A program made the translations under genes and the position numbers. A DNA stretch of 64,000 nucleotides. Source: Bacillus sp. Cs-700 (GTDB taxonomy: Bacteria > Bacillota > Bacilli > Bacillales > Guptibacillaceae). The DNA lies in assembly GCF_011082085.1 (NCBI RefSeq), contig NZ_CP041063.1, positions 2,170,001 through 2,234,000 of the forward strand, read 5' to 3'. The notes beneath the pieces are model-generated. The model made no database searches, had not been told where the DNA came from, and saw only the letters and a program-made list of their open reading frames with translations. This document shows, piece after piece, positions 36,000 through 44,662 of this stretch; positions within the stretch are counted from its first letter, which is position 1, and the number at the start of each line of letters is the position of its first letter.

Positions 36000-37354
36000 T
36001 ACAAAACTCCTTTATGCAATAGATTTGCTGAAACTTTCCGCATGGCTTCTTCGATGATGAACAGTCCTTCTTCTAATTCATCATCTGTAATCACAAGAGG
36101 CATTAAAAATCGGATGACGTTTCCATAGACGCCGGCACCAAGTAAAAGGAGTCCTTTCTGCTGGGCTTCTGCTAAAATCTTTTTCGTTAAATCCTTGTCT
36201 GGTACTTTTCCTTCACCCACAATCTCAATCGCATTCATAGCCCCTAAACCACGAACGTCTCCAATAAAAGAAAACTCCTTCGCAAGATAAGTAAATCGTT
36301 CTCTTATTTTCTCACCTATTTGAAGCGCACGCTGATTAAGACCTTCCTCTTCAATCACGTCCAGAACAGCAAGTGCCGCACGACAACCTAGTGGACTTCC
36401 ACTATACGTTCCACCAAGTTCTCCTTGATCAGCCGCATCCATTACTTCTCTTCTACCTATCACACCACTAATCGGTGTTCCAGCACCTAACGACTTTGAA
36501 ACTGTTATAAGATCTGGCACAACACCAAAGTGCTCGGATGCAAAATAACGCCCCGTACGTGCAAATCCTGTTTGTATTTCATCTGCGACGAACAAAATGC
36601 CATGCTGTTCGCAAATTGATTTCACAGCCTGAACAAACGATTTATCCGGCACAATAAACCCGCCTTCGCCTTGAACAGGTTCCATTACAACGGCTGCAAT
36701 TGTTTCAGGGGCTACTTCTTTTAGCAGAAAATCGTTAAACTGCTGGATCATGAAGTCCGTATACTCGTCTTCACTCATTTGTTCCGGCTTCCGATAAGCA
36801 TACGGAAAAGGTGCCTTGTACACTTCAGGTGCAAACGGACCAAATCCATATTTATACGGCTTCACTTTACTTGTCATCGACATCGTCATCAATGTACGAC
36901 CGTGAAACGCATTTTGAAAGGTAACAATCGCCTGACGCCCGGTAAATTTCCTTGCAATTTTCACCGCATTTTCTACTGCTTCAGCTCCGCTATTTTGAAG
37001 GAGAACTTTCTTCTGCTGCTCGCCAGGTGCTAACGCTGCAAGCTTTTCAGCTAACTCTATATAAGGCTCATACATCATCACATTAAACCCTGTGTGAATG
37101 TATTTATCGACTTGATCATGCAAAGCTTCCTTCACTCGTGGATGGCAATGACCAACGTTGATCGTACCGATCGCACCAGCAAAATCAATGAACGTATTTC
37201 CATCAACATCTGTTACCCTTGCTCCAGATGCTTCCTTAGCAAAAGTCGGAATGCCACAGCTTACAGCGTTAGGTACAATATTCTCTCGTCGTTCTAACAG
37301 TTGACTAGCAACAGGTCCCGGTAAACTTGTTTGAATCGAAGCATTCTTTGTCAT
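35999..37354 (-). CDS. gabT: 4-aminobutyrate transaminase (class III)
   Basis: 451 residues. Motifs of class III PLP transaminases: GTINVGHCHPRV, QNSGAEAVENAVKIARKFTGR, FHGRTLMTMSMT, EPVQGEGGF, ADEIQTGFARTG and the cofactor lysine in ITVSKSLGAG. It moves the amino group of GABA (or 5-aminovalerate) to 2-oxoglutarate. No succinate-semialdehyde dehydrogenase is adjacent, so the next step must be encoded elsewhere. Confidence 0.88.
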   Translation of the reverse strand: MTKNASIQTSLPGPVASQLLERRENIVPNAVSCGIPTFAKEASGARVTDVDGNTFIDFAGAIGTINVGHCHPRVKEALHDQVDKYIHTGFNVMMYEPYIELAEKLAALAPGEQQKKVLLQNSGAEAVENAVKIARKFTGRQAIVTFQNAFHGRTLMTMSMTSKVKPYKYGFGPFAPEVYKAPFPYAYRKPEQMSEDEYTDFMIQQFNDFLLKEVAPETIAAVVMEPVQGEGGFIVPDKSFVQAVKSICEQHGILFVADEIQTGFARTGRYFASEHFGVVPDLITVSKSLGAGTPISGVIGRREVMDAADQGELGGTYSGSPLGCRAALAVLDVIEEEGLNQRALQIGEKIRERFTYLAKEFSFIGDVRGLGAMNAIEIVGEGKVPDKDLTKKILAEAQQKGLLLLGAGVYGNVIRFLMPLVITDDELEEGLFIIEEAMRKVSANLLHKGVL

Positions 37355-37373
37355 GATCTATCACTCCTTATCA

Positions 37374-38033
37374 TTAGTTGAAAACTGATCGTTTCCCAGA
37401 TAAATCGTTCAATGTAGAAAGAAGATGAGCTTCAATGGCCTCCGGCACTTTGTCCAGATCGCCATTACGAAAAGCATTTACCATACGGTGATGCTCGGGA
37501 ATCGACTTCACCTCTTCAATCGGAACGGAATAAAATTCATCCTTCAAAATCAGATAGCAATCCGACCATTGATTAAGCGTTTCTACTTGTTGCAGTAAAA
37601 ATTTATTTTCCGACAATCGTGCGGGATAAGAGTGAATAAGAGCATTCACTCTCATGAATTCTTCAAAATCCTTTTCCTCATATGCCTGCTTCTCTTCCGC
37701 TAACAGCTCTTCCATTTCAAGAATGTTCTCTCGGGTAACAATAGGAACCGCTAGTCGAGCAGCATAACTCTCAAGCACAACGCGCAAGTGAAACACATCA
37801 GCGATCTCCTTATCCGAGGGACTATAAACAAAGGCACCACGATGAGGCACAATTTCTAATAACCCTTCATTCCCCAATTTCTTAAAAGCTGCGCGAATTG
37901 GCGTGCGGCTCATCTTTATCTCTTCACTCACCCATTCCTCCGTCACTCGTTGTCCTGGTAAAATCCTTCGCAGCATAATTGCACGCTTCACCTTTTCATA
38001 AGCTAACTCTTCATTCCGTTTTTTAGCTGTCAT
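37374..38033 (-). CDS. GntR-family regulator, FCD (FadR) subfamily
   Basis: 219 residues from ATG 38033. N-terminal winged helix (AYEKVKRAIMLRRILPGQRVTEEWVSEE given in pieces: AYEKVKRAIMLRRILPGQRV) with MSRTPIRAAFKKL, then an all-helical FCD domain with metal/ligand histidines (HLRVVLE, NALIHSYPARL, EHHRMVNA). First gene of the gabT-permease operon and its probable regulator. A perfect 12-bp dyad lies 26 nt upstream. Confidence 0.84.
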   Translation of the reverse strand: MTAKKRNEELAYEKVKRAIMLRRILPGQRVTEEWVSEEIKMSRTPIRAAFKKLGNEGLLEIVPHRGAFVYSPSDKEIADVFHLRVVLESYAARLAVPIVTRENILEMEELLAEEKQAYEEKDFEEFMRVNALIHSYPARLSENKFLLQQVETLNQWSDCYLILKDEFYSVPIEEVKSIPEHHRMVNAFRNGDLDKVPEAIEAHLLSTLNDLSGKRSVFN

Positions 38034-38058
38034 CTCAAACCACCTATTGTGTCCAAAG

Positions 38059-38070
38059 ATTGTATACAAT
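38059..38070. promoter_or_regulatory. Candidate operator of the FCD regulator
   Basis: ATTGTATACAAT, a perfect palindrome of the NNGTATACNN kind bound by FadR-type regulators, just upstream of the regulator gene. Confidence 0.6.
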
Positions 38071-38204
38071 TTATTGATTTATCTGACATTTTAGATTAAA
38101 TTAGATAAGTTTTCAATAAATTCTGACAAAATAAACCTTTTGGTCTATGTAACATGTCCTTCAAAGAGTAGACAGAGAGCTCTTATCCTTTAGAAACAAA
38201 ATAA

Positions 38205-38240
38205 AAACAGCCCTTTCCTCCCAGGAGTTAAGAGCTGTTT
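38205..38240 (-). terminator. Terminator of the ggt-chromate transporter operon
   Basis: AAACAGC...GCTGTTT stem with inner CTCC/GGAG; TTTTTATTTTG follows on the minus strand. A REP copy lies between it and the stop codon. Confidence 0.7.
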
Positions 38241-38241
38241 A

Positions 38242-38280
38242 TTCGACAATATTTGAGGTATTCCGGGCGGTGACAGGCAC
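38242..38280 (+). repeat. Composite REP copy 12 (22-nt register)
   Basis: Box TTCGACAATA at 38242; hairpin CGGGCGGTGACAGGCAC at 38264-38280. Confidence 0.86.
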
Positions 38281-38311
38281 TCGCGAACGCGCGACTCGCA
38301 CAGCCCATCCA

Positions 38312-38842
38312 CTACCCCAGAAACACCGCGCCATACGCCAGTGCCCCGACAATCACAAATGCAGGATGCACTTTCATCTTTTCCATCAGAACAAAACTAG
38401 CCACAATCAGAAAGATTGTTTGAACTAGCCCAGCTCCTTCATACGAACTTGCAAAGAACTGAAACGCCATCACACCAAGTAAGATCGCAATCGTTGGGCG
38501 AATAAGAGCCGTCATTTTCTTCACTTTCGGCGAGTTCTTAAATCGATTCAAAAGACTCAGCAACACGATCATCAGTACGAGCGATGGCGCCACTGTCGCA
38601 AATACACCAACAAATGCGCCAAGAACGCCCCCCTGCTGAAATCCAATATATCCGGCCATCTTTGTCGCAATCGGCCCAGGTAGCGCATTCGCCATCGCAA
38701 GCATTTCACTAAATTCATTTACGCTCATCCAACCGAACCGACCGACCACTTCATTTTCGACAAGTGGAATGGATGCAGGTCCACCGCCATAACCGACGAT
38801 ACCTGGTATGAAAAAAGCCACAAAAATATCCCAATAAATCAT
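38312..38842 (-). CDS. Chromate transporter half, CHR family (second of pair)
   Basis: 176 residues, one CHR domain with about five membrane segments. The signature GYGGGPASIPLVENEVV and ALPGPIATKMAGYIGF is present. Short CHR proteins work as pairs of two different halves. It overlaps the preceding half by ATGA. Same order and partners as ywrA/ywrB in B. subtilis, where a gamma-glutamyltransferase-like gene is also close. Real substrate may be another anion. Confidence 0.83.
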   Translation of the reverse strand: MIYWDIFVAFFIPGIVGYGGGPASIPLVENEVVGRFGWMSVNEFSEMLAMANALPGPIATKMAGYIGFQQGGVLGAFVGVFATVAPSLVLMIVLLSLLNRFKNSPKVKKMTALIRPTIAILLGVMAFQFFASSYEGAGLVQTIFLIVASFVLMEKMKVHPAFVIVGALAYGAVFLG

Positions 38843-39417
38843 GAGGATGGCTCCTTTCTCACCTGATCATCGCGCTTGCCATCTTTACCAGTCGGTTTAA
38901 CCAGAGCGTAAAGCAGTAAACATCCAATAACAATCCCCGGATGAACACCAGCGATTTCAATAAATATAAAGGAAGCGACCGTCAACGAGATCGTCAAAAT
39001 CCAACCTAAATTCCCCTGTGCTTTTCTAAAAAAATCATACGTTAACACGGCAAGCATAACACCAACCACTGGAACGACCGCCTGCGTCATCCCCTGAACC
39101 CATGCCTTCTCTCGAAAAGTGGAAAGAAACGTTAGTAAGAAAATCATAATCGCGATCGTCGGCACAATCGTCGCGAGTACGGCATTTAGCATGCCCGTTA
39201 TTCCTGCCACTCGATGGCCAATATACCCAGCCATTTTCGTCGCAATTGGTCCTGGAAGTGAATTCCCCAAAGCCAAAATATCTGCAAATTCATCATCGTT
39301 CATCCATTTGTATTTCTCGACAACTTCTTTATGTACTAACGGGATAGAAGAAGGTCCTCCTCCGTACCCAAGCATTCCCACTCTAAAAAAAGCGAGAAAA
39401 AGATGCCACTGTTGCAT
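38839..39417 (-). CDS. Chromate transporter half, CHR family (first of pair)
   Basis: 192 residues, CHR domain with GMLGYGGGPSSIPLVHKEVV and SLPGPIATKMAGYIGH. The two halves resemble each other and should insert with opposite topology to form one channel. It starts 33 nt after the ggt-like stop, so all three genes form one operon. Confidence 0.83.
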   Translation of the reverse strand: MQQWHLFLAFFRVGMLGYGGGPSSIPLVHKEVVEKYKWMNDDEFADILALGNSLPGPIATKMAGYIGHRVAGITGMLNAVLATIVPTIAIMIFLLTFLSTFREKAWVQGMTQAVVPVVGVMLAVLTYDFFRKAQGNLGWILTISLTVASFIFIEIAGVHPGIVIGCLLLYALVKPTGKDGKRDDQVRKEPSS

Positions 39418-39450
39418 GACCCACCACCTTCCGAAACCCTACGCCACTTC

Positions 39451-41061
39451 TTAATAAGCTGCGATCGTTCCGTCTGTTCTTGATTCTGTTCCACCGAAGA
39501 AAGTGCCTGACTGCTGATCGCGCCAAATAATTTGTCCTCGGCCGAACGCGCCTTTTTCCAGTTGAACTTCAATCTCATGTCCCTTTCGACTAAGCGCCTC
39601 AGCAAGATTAGGAGGGAACGTTGATTCAACCCACACTCGCTTCCCATCAACCCACTGCCACCTCGGCGCATCAAGTGCAGATTGCGGATTTAGATGAAAA
39701 TCGATCAGGTTCGTAATTACCTGTAAATGACCCTGTGGCTGCATAAAGCCTCCCATCACACCAAACGGTCCTACCGCGTCACCATCTTTACTCAAGAATC
39801 CCGGAATAATCGTATGATACGTTCGCTTTCCACCTTTTAATGCATTATCATGCTCAGGATCCATCGAAAAGTTATGACCACGATTTTGTAGCGCAATCCC
39901 GGTGCCAGGCACCACAAGTCCTGAACCAAAGCCCATATAATTACTCTGAATAAACGAGACCATATTTCCTTCGTCATCAGCTGTCGCTAAATAAACGGTG
40001 CCCCCTTTAGGAGGTTGTCCTGGAGACGGCACAAGCGCTTTATCACCAATTAACTGCCGGCGACTTTCCCCATAGGTAGGCGAGAGGAGATCCCGAACAG
40101 CAACTGACATTTCTTGCTCATCGGTAATGTACTTCTGTCCATCCGAGAAAGCGAGCTTCATCGCTTCAATTTGCTTATGATAGGTATCAACAGAATCCTT
40201 ATGATCAAAGGTAAATCCATTTAAAATATTCAGCGCAGACAACGCAATGAGCCCCTGTCCGTTCGGTGGAATCTCCCAAACGTCATACCCTCGATACTGT
40301 ACCGAAATCGGATCAACCCACTCAGGCTTAAATGTCGAAAGATCTTCCTTCGTCAAATAGCCATTATACCTTTTTGAAAAAGCATCAATCTGATCGGCGA
40401 TTTCTCCCTGATAAAAAGCTGAAGCATCCGTTTCCGCAATTTTTCGTAACGTTTCCGCGTGACCCTTCGACTTCCAAACCTCGCCCACTTCAGGCGCACG
40501 ACCGTCCGGCGCAAATGTTTCAAACCAGGGCTTGAACTCCTCGTCCCTTAACTCTTCTTCAAATTTAGCGTAAGCATCTTTCCAAAACTTACTCAAAGTC
40601 GGCGAAACCGGGAACCCTTCCTCCGCATAATGAATCGCAGGCGCCAGCGCTTCTTTTAACGAAAGCTTTCCAAATCGTTTTGACAAAGCCGCCCACGATG
40701 CGGGAACGCCTGGCACAGTAACAGGAATCCAGCCGTATTTCGGAATTTCATTATACCCACGTTCGTTGACTGAATCAATCGAGATCGATTGCGGCGCTGG
40801 TCCGCTCCCGTTTAACCCGTGTAATTCACCCTTCGTCCAAACAAGAGCAAACGCATCTCCGCCAATCCCGTTGGACGTCGGCTCAACAACAGTCAATACC
40901 GCAGCAGTGGCAATTGCCGCGTCGATTGCATTCCCTCCATTTTTCAAAAGATCTAATCCTGCCTGTGCCGCTAACGGCTGGGATGTTGCCACCATTCCTT
41001 TGTTCGCTACCGTCGTCATTCGTTGAGAAGCATAGGGATAATGTAAGTAATCAGTTGGCAT
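39451..41061 (-). CDS. Gamma-glutamyltransferase family protein (YwrD-like)
   Basis: 536 residues. N-terminal MVATSQPLAAQAGLDLLKNGGNAIDAA and GGDAFALVW are family hallmarks; the autoprocessing/nucleophile threonine is T355 in KGGTVYLATADDEGN, and MGGFMQPQGHLQV is near the end. No signal peptide, so unlike secreted Ggt it is probably cytoplasmic, as YwrD is. It cleaves gamma-glutamyl amide bonds. First gene of an operon with two CHR halves. Confidence 0.87.
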   Translation of the reverse strand: MPTDYLHYPYASQRMTTVANKGMVATSQPLAAQAGLDLLKNGGNAIDAAIATAAVLTVVEPTSNGIGGDAFALVWTKGELHGLNGSGPAPQSISIDSVNERGYNEIPKYGWIPVTVPGVPASWAALSKRFGKLSLKEALAPAIHYAEEGFPVSPTLSKFWKDAYAKFEEELRDEEFKPWFETFAPDGRAPEVGEVWKSKGHAETLRKIAETDASAFYQGEIADQIDAFSKRYNGYLTKEDLSTFKPEWVDPISVQYRGYDVWEIPPNGQGLIALSALNILNGFTFDHKDSVDTYHKQIEAMKLAFSDGQKYITDEQEMSVAVRDLLSPTYGESRRQLIGDKALVPSPGQPPKGGTVYLATADDEGNMVSFIQSNYMGFGSGLVVPGTGIALQNRGHNFSMDPEHDNALKGGKRTYHTIIPGFLSKDGDAVGPFGVMGGFMQPQGHLQVITNLIDFHLNPQSALDAPRWQWVDGKRVWVESTFPPNLAEALSRKGHEIEVQLEKGAFGRGQIIWRDQQSGTFFGGTESRTDGTIAAY

Positions 41062-41117
41062 GGTTTTAAAACTCCTTTCACTTTAGATGCACCGTATTCT
41101 GAACATAAAAAACCAAA

Positions 41118-41189
41118 AAAGAAACCTTTTCACACCTCAGAGATTTTCCCATTATATAGGAAGCCTTCTTGAATGAAAAGGTTTTCTTT
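41118..41189 (-). terminator. Terminator of the FAD oxidoreductase gene
   Basis: Arms AAAGAAACCTTTTCA and TGAAAAGGTTTTCTTT enclose a 40-nt loop, with a T-run on the minus strand. Confidence 0.65.
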
Positions 41190-41239
41190 AGAATGTTTTT
41201 ATTTTTCTAACATTTACCTATAACTTATTTCTAAACGAT

Positions 41240-42355
41240 TCACCCAAACGCACTCCCAGGATCATACTCCCCGAGATCAAGCTCATTCCGCTCACCAAGC
41301 ACCAACCGTGCAAGCTCAGCTCCAAGAAACGGTCCACTCGTTAAGCCTGAAGCCCCAAGCCCATTTGCAACAAAAAGTCCTCTCACTCGAGGAACTACTC
41401 CAGCAATCGGGACATTACCAGGTGTAAACGGCCTAAATCCTACCTTTGTTTGGACATACGTACTATCCGAAAATCCTGGCGCAACTTTCAGCGCGCGATC
41501 AATAATATGGTGAACGCCACCCATCGTTACACGCAAATCAAAACCAGCCTGATCTTCCTGTGTTGCACCGACGACAATCCGTCCATTTTCAAAAGGAAGG
41601 AAATATTGAACGAAAGGCGGCATCACAATTGGCCATTTTCCTGTATCTGTTTCAGGTAGATCGAGATGAACAATTTGCGCTTTTTGGAGTGAAACGAGGA
41701 ACTTCATGCCTAATGGCTGAAGTAATTCTCGTGCCCAAGCGCCTCCGGTGACAATCACTTCATTCCCATAAAAACGTTCATTATTCACGGTGACGCCACT
41801 CACGTTTGAACCCTCCCATAATAAAGAGGCATCTCCACGAATAACCTTCGCACCATGCTTTACCGCTCCACGAATGAGTGCATTTCGTAACGCGTCTCCA
41901 TTCACACGCGCCGCGCCGCTCACATGAACCGCCGTATAATGATCGGACAGCGGAGGAAACAGCGCATTCGTTTCTGCAGCAGAAAGCCGTGAAACCTCAC
42001 CCATCTCTGGTGTATCCTTCCTCCGCTCCATCGCAAGCGCAAGCTTTCGCTCAAGCTTCGTTTCACCAGAGTAAATGTTAATTGCCCCAACGCGTGAGTA
42101 GCCCGTCTCCGTCTCTCCGTCCTTTTTTAGCGTTTCAATTAACTCCGGATAATATCGAGCCCCTGCTTCCACGAGTCGATAAAAAGCGCCTCCCCGTCGA
42201 TTTGTTAGCCACGGACACACAATCCCAGCCGCCGCTTCTGTTGCCTGACCCGCATCGTTCCGATCGACAAGCAACACATCCGCTCCTTGCTTGGCGAGAT
42301 GGTAAGCCGTCGACGCTCCTAAAATACCTGATCCGATTACAATCATTGATTTCAT
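41240..42355 (-). CDS. FAD-dependent amine/amino acid oxidase (DAO family)
   Basis: 371 residues. Dinucleotide-binding start MIVIGSGILGASTAYHLAKQGADVLLVDR, DAO-fold motifs EAAAGIVCPW, GAINIYSG, VIVTGGAWARELL and the C-terminal GVVPRVRGLFVANGLGASGLTSGP. It oxidises an amino acid or N-methyl amino acid to the imino acid. Closest types are glycine oxidase/sarcosine oxidase-like or DadA-like proteins. Monocistronic; substrate unknown. Confidence 0.82.
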   Translation of the reverse strand: MKSMIVIGSGILGASTAYHLAKQGADVLLVDRNDAGQATEAAAGIVCPWLTNRRGGAFYRLVEAGARYYPELIETLKKDGETETGYSRVGAINIYSGETKLERKLALAMERRKDTPEMGEVSRLSAAETNALFPPLSDHYTAVHVSGAARVNGDALRNALIRGAVKHGAKVIRGDASLLWEGSNVSGVTVNNERFYGNEVIVTGGAWARELLQPLGMKFLVSLQKAQIVHLDLPETDTGKWPIVMPPFVQYFLPFENGRIVVGATQEDQAGFDLRVTMGGVHHIIDRALKVAPGFSDSTYVQTKVGFRPFTPGNVPIAGVVPRVRGLFVANGLGASGLTSGPFLGAELARLVLGERNELDLGEYDPGSAFG

Positions 42356-42497
42356 ATCTTACACCTTTTCGTCGTTTGTCTGATTAGGTATTTTACAGGA
42401 ATATGGGGGGAGACTCAATTATTGTCTAACTTGTGATCGTTGAAACTTCATGACAAACTGAAGAAAAGGAAAGACTAGACTACGGCTATTCTCACCT

Positions 42498-42517
42498 TTA
42501 ATCAAACGTTTGTTTAA
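42498..42517. repeat. 20-bp palindrome family, copy C
   Basis: TTAATCAAACGTTTGTTTAA, immediately before the ribosome binding site of the cyclase gene. The only copy that sits at a gene start, where it could act as an operator. Confidence 0.68.
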
Positions 42518-42533
42518 GAAGGAGGAGTTCCAT

Positions 42534-43184
42534 GTGAATTTTAAAAAAATCATTGATCTTTCAATTCCAGTTCACAATGAAACGCCTGTTTTCCCAGGTG
42601 ATCCAAAACCAAATATCTATCCAGTAGCGGAGCACGATAAAGACGGATATCAAGTGACCCAAATGAATATCGGGACACATACAGGCACACATCTTGATGC
42701 ACCTTTCCACTTCCAGAAAAATGGTGATTCCATCGATCAGTTGAATTTAATGAAAGTAATAGGACCCGGTCACGTTATTGATGTAACAGGCAAAGAGCCA
42801 GGTGAAGAAATCACGTTAAAGGATGTAGCGTCCCAAATAGAAAGTGTTTTACCGGGAACAATCACCCTTTTCCATACAGGCTGGTCACAACATATAGGAA
42901 CTCAGACTTATTTTAACTACCCTTACCTATCCGTCGACATTATTAATACACTGTTAGAAAAAGGCGTCTCCACTTTCTTTATTGATGCGCTTAATGTTGA
43001 TAAACCAGGTGCTTCAACGTTTCCAGTTCATGAAGCCATCACGTCGGTAAACGGAATCATCGGAGAGAACTTCTGCAACTTTGAAAAGATCGATTTCGAA
43101 AATCCACTCATTATTGCACTGCCGCTAAAGCTGGAAGGATTGGATGGATCTCCAGTTAGAGCGGTTGCCGTGGAGGTTGTGTAG
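42534..43184 (+). CDS. Cyclase/kynurenine formamidase-like hydrolase
   Basis: 216 residues from GTG 42534, behind GGAGGAG at 8 nt. Cyclase-family motif HTGTHLDAPFHF provides the metal ligands; LSIPVHNETPVFPGDP at the start and HEAI near the end fit the KynB fold. It could hydrolyse N-formylkynurenine or another amide/lactone. No tryptophan catabolic genes are nearby. A palindrome of the dispersed 20-bp family overlaps the leader. Confidence 0.82.
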   Translation: MNFKKIIDLSIPVHNETPVFPGDPKPNIYPVAEHDKDGYQVTQMNIGTHTGTHLDAPFHFQKNGDSIDQLNLMKVIGPGHVIDVTGKEPGEEITLKDVASQIESVLPGTITLFHTGWSQHIGTQTYFNYPYLSVDIINTLLEKGVSTFFIDALNVDKPGASTFPVHEAITSVNGIIGENFCNFEKIDFENPLIIALPLKLEGLDGSPVRAVAVEVV

Positions 43185-43291
43185 GGGAATAAACCCTTCA
43201 CCACCACATTCTTTTTTTAGTCAATGATCCAAGCAATCTCCTTCAATAAAGCATCTACTAATAGAAATACCGTTTTGAAGGAGTTGCTTTA

Positions 43292-43936
43292 GTGAAACTA
43301 GATGAGATCAAAAAAAATTATGATTTAATTGTGAGTCTCGGTAGTTCGTGTTCTCCAGCAGCGCATCTTAGAAGAAATAACTTACGGAAATTTTCAATGC
43401 CATTTGATTGGATTGTTACCCCAAATCTAACTAACGTTGGACGAGTCATACAAAATCAATTCCAGGATTTTATGTTACTCGAAAATTTACATCTCCAAGA
43501 TGGACAAGCAAACTTTCTTGATGACAATGAATCCATTCAAACTTCAAAAGCCTATTTCGTTCAAGATACACATAATAATATGCTCTCCGTTCATGATTTC
43601 CCTGTTCATTCAGATCTGTCCGTTACGTATCCAGCCTATCGACAAAAGCTTGATCGGAGGATTGAACGTTTTCTGTTACAGTTACAACATTCTCCCTCCG
43701 TTCTTTTCATCAGATGGTCAGGGACAGCTGAACAAGCCATCGAACTACAGAAAACCTTAATGACATGCAAAAGCGGATATTCTCACCTTCTCTTGCTTAG
43801 CCCAGTTAATAACCTTAAGGTAATGGAAGATACAAACTGTGCAGTGAATGATGTCTGTATTGTAAACGTTCCAAACCAACCAGAAGACGCTGCCATGTGG
43901 GATATGATCTTAAAAGGTATCTCGTTAAACCCATAG
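43292..43936 (+). CDS. DUF1796 putative papain-like cysteine peptidase
   Basis: 214 residues from GTG 43292 with GAAGGAG 9 nt before. The family pattern is the N-terminal SLGSSCSPAAHLRRNNLRKFSMPFDW, in which the cysteine is the supposed nucleophile and MPFDW is conserved. Mid-region HDFPVH could supply the histidine. Activity has not been shown for the family. Independent unit with its own terminator. Confidence 0.78.
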   Translation: MKLDEIKKNYDLIVSLGSSCSPAAHLRRNNLRKFSMPFDWIVTPNLTNVGRVIQNQFQDFMLLENLHLQDGQANFLDDNESIQTSKAYFVQDTHNNMLSVHDFPVHSDLSVTYPAYRQKLDRRIERFLLQLQHSPSVLFIRWSGTAEQAIELQKTLMTCKSGYSHLLLLSPVNNLKVMEDTNCAVNDVCIVNVPNQPEDAAMWDMILKGISLNP

Positions 43937-43957
43937 ATTTCTTAAAGATTCTATCAG

Positions 43958-43995
43958 AAAAGAGCCCTCCTCTACTCAAAGAAGGGGCTCTTTTT
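43958..43995. terminator. Terminator of the DUF1796 gene
   Basis: AAAGAGCCC...GGGGCTCTTTTT; faces the hypothetical minus-strand gene too. TTCGACAAAT of a REP copy starts 4 nt later. Confidence 0.85.
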
Positions 43996-43998
43996 CCT

Positions 43999-44038
43999 TT
44001 CGACAAATAGTTACACAGATCGAGCGGTGACAGGCACC
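43999..44038 (+). repeat. Composite REP copy 13 (22-nt register)
   Basis: Box TTCGACAAAT at 43999; hairpin CGAGCGGTGACAGGCACC at 44021-44038 (one change in the arm). Its first 19 nt are identical to those of the copy at 57886. Confidence 0.84.
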
Positions 44039-44079
44039 AAGCAACCAGGCACCCCCGCCATACCCAATCGTACCAGCAC

Positions 44080-44457
44080 TTAATTCAGATCAAACTCCTC
44101 AGCAATTTCCGCCATTTGATATGGCATTCTTTCATCGTTCATAACATTTTTAGCATTATTGTAACGGGTTGGGTTTACTTTCCGAACTTTCTCCCCACCT
44201 TTTCGATTGGTAACTTCTCGCTTCGCTTCGTACCCTACATAAGACGGATACTGCGGCACTTCGATCTCCTCTTTACGACCACCGTTCTTTTTGCCCTTAG
44301 AAGACATTCCATTCCATTGATCTTTTAACCCAATCGCCACATCTGATCCTTTTAACAAAGCTTTTCTAGCACCTTTTCTTGCGCGAGTCGAAAACGTGAG
44401 CAATAAAATCGCCGCAGTTAGTAAACTCCAAACGCCGTTCCTTTTTTTCCACATCAC
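44080..44457 (-). CDS. Small membrane-anchored basic protein, unknown function
   Basis: 125 residues. One helix near the N-terminus (about 9-22), a basic region (TRARKGARKALLKG) and a hydrophilic C-terminal half with KGKKNGGRKEE. No family recognised. ATG 44457 follows GGAGGTTA. A single gene bounded by terminators. Confidence 0.6.
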   Translation of the reverse strand: MMWKKRNGVWSLLTAAILLLTFSTRARKGARKALLKGSDVAIGLKDQWNGMSSKGKKNGGRKEEIEVPQYPSYVGYEAKREVTNRKGGEKVRKVNPTRYNNAKNVMNDERMPYQMAEIAEEFDLN

Positions 44458-44561
44458 TAATAACCTCCTAACAAATCGTTTTACTCCTTACTTAGTTTCT
44501 ACAAAATTCCAGGTATTATTCCTACTACGATCTGATACTCAGTAAAAGGTTATAGCTGCAC

Positions 44562-44591
44562 GAAAAAGAGCCTCGATCAGTCTGAGGCTCT
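44562..44591 (-). terminator. Terminator of the alpha/beta hydrolase gene
   Basis: AGAGCCTC...GAGGCTCT with TTTTTCG on the minus strand. Confidence 0.82.
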
Positions 44592-44621
44592 ATCATTCTT
44601 CTATGAAATCGCACATTGGGT

Positions 44622-44638
44622 CAACAACGTTTGATTAA
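44622..44638. repeat. 20-bp palindrome family, copy D (one arm damaged)
   Basis: CAACAACGTTTGATTAA, between the stop of the hydrolase gene and its terminator. Confidence 0.5.
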
Positions 44639-44662
44639 GTATACTTTAAATCCATTGCGTTA

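Noticed and set aside
38312-39417. The two CHR genes as one chromate transporter broken by a frameshift
   Set aside because: Each has its own start and a complete CHR signature, and the ATGA overlap is typical of the natural two-half system.
39901-39917. GGTGCCAGGCACC-like string inside the gamma-glutamyltransferase gene
   Set aside because: It codes conserved residues (VVPGTG), has a different loop, and lacks the CGAC box at 22 or 12 nt.
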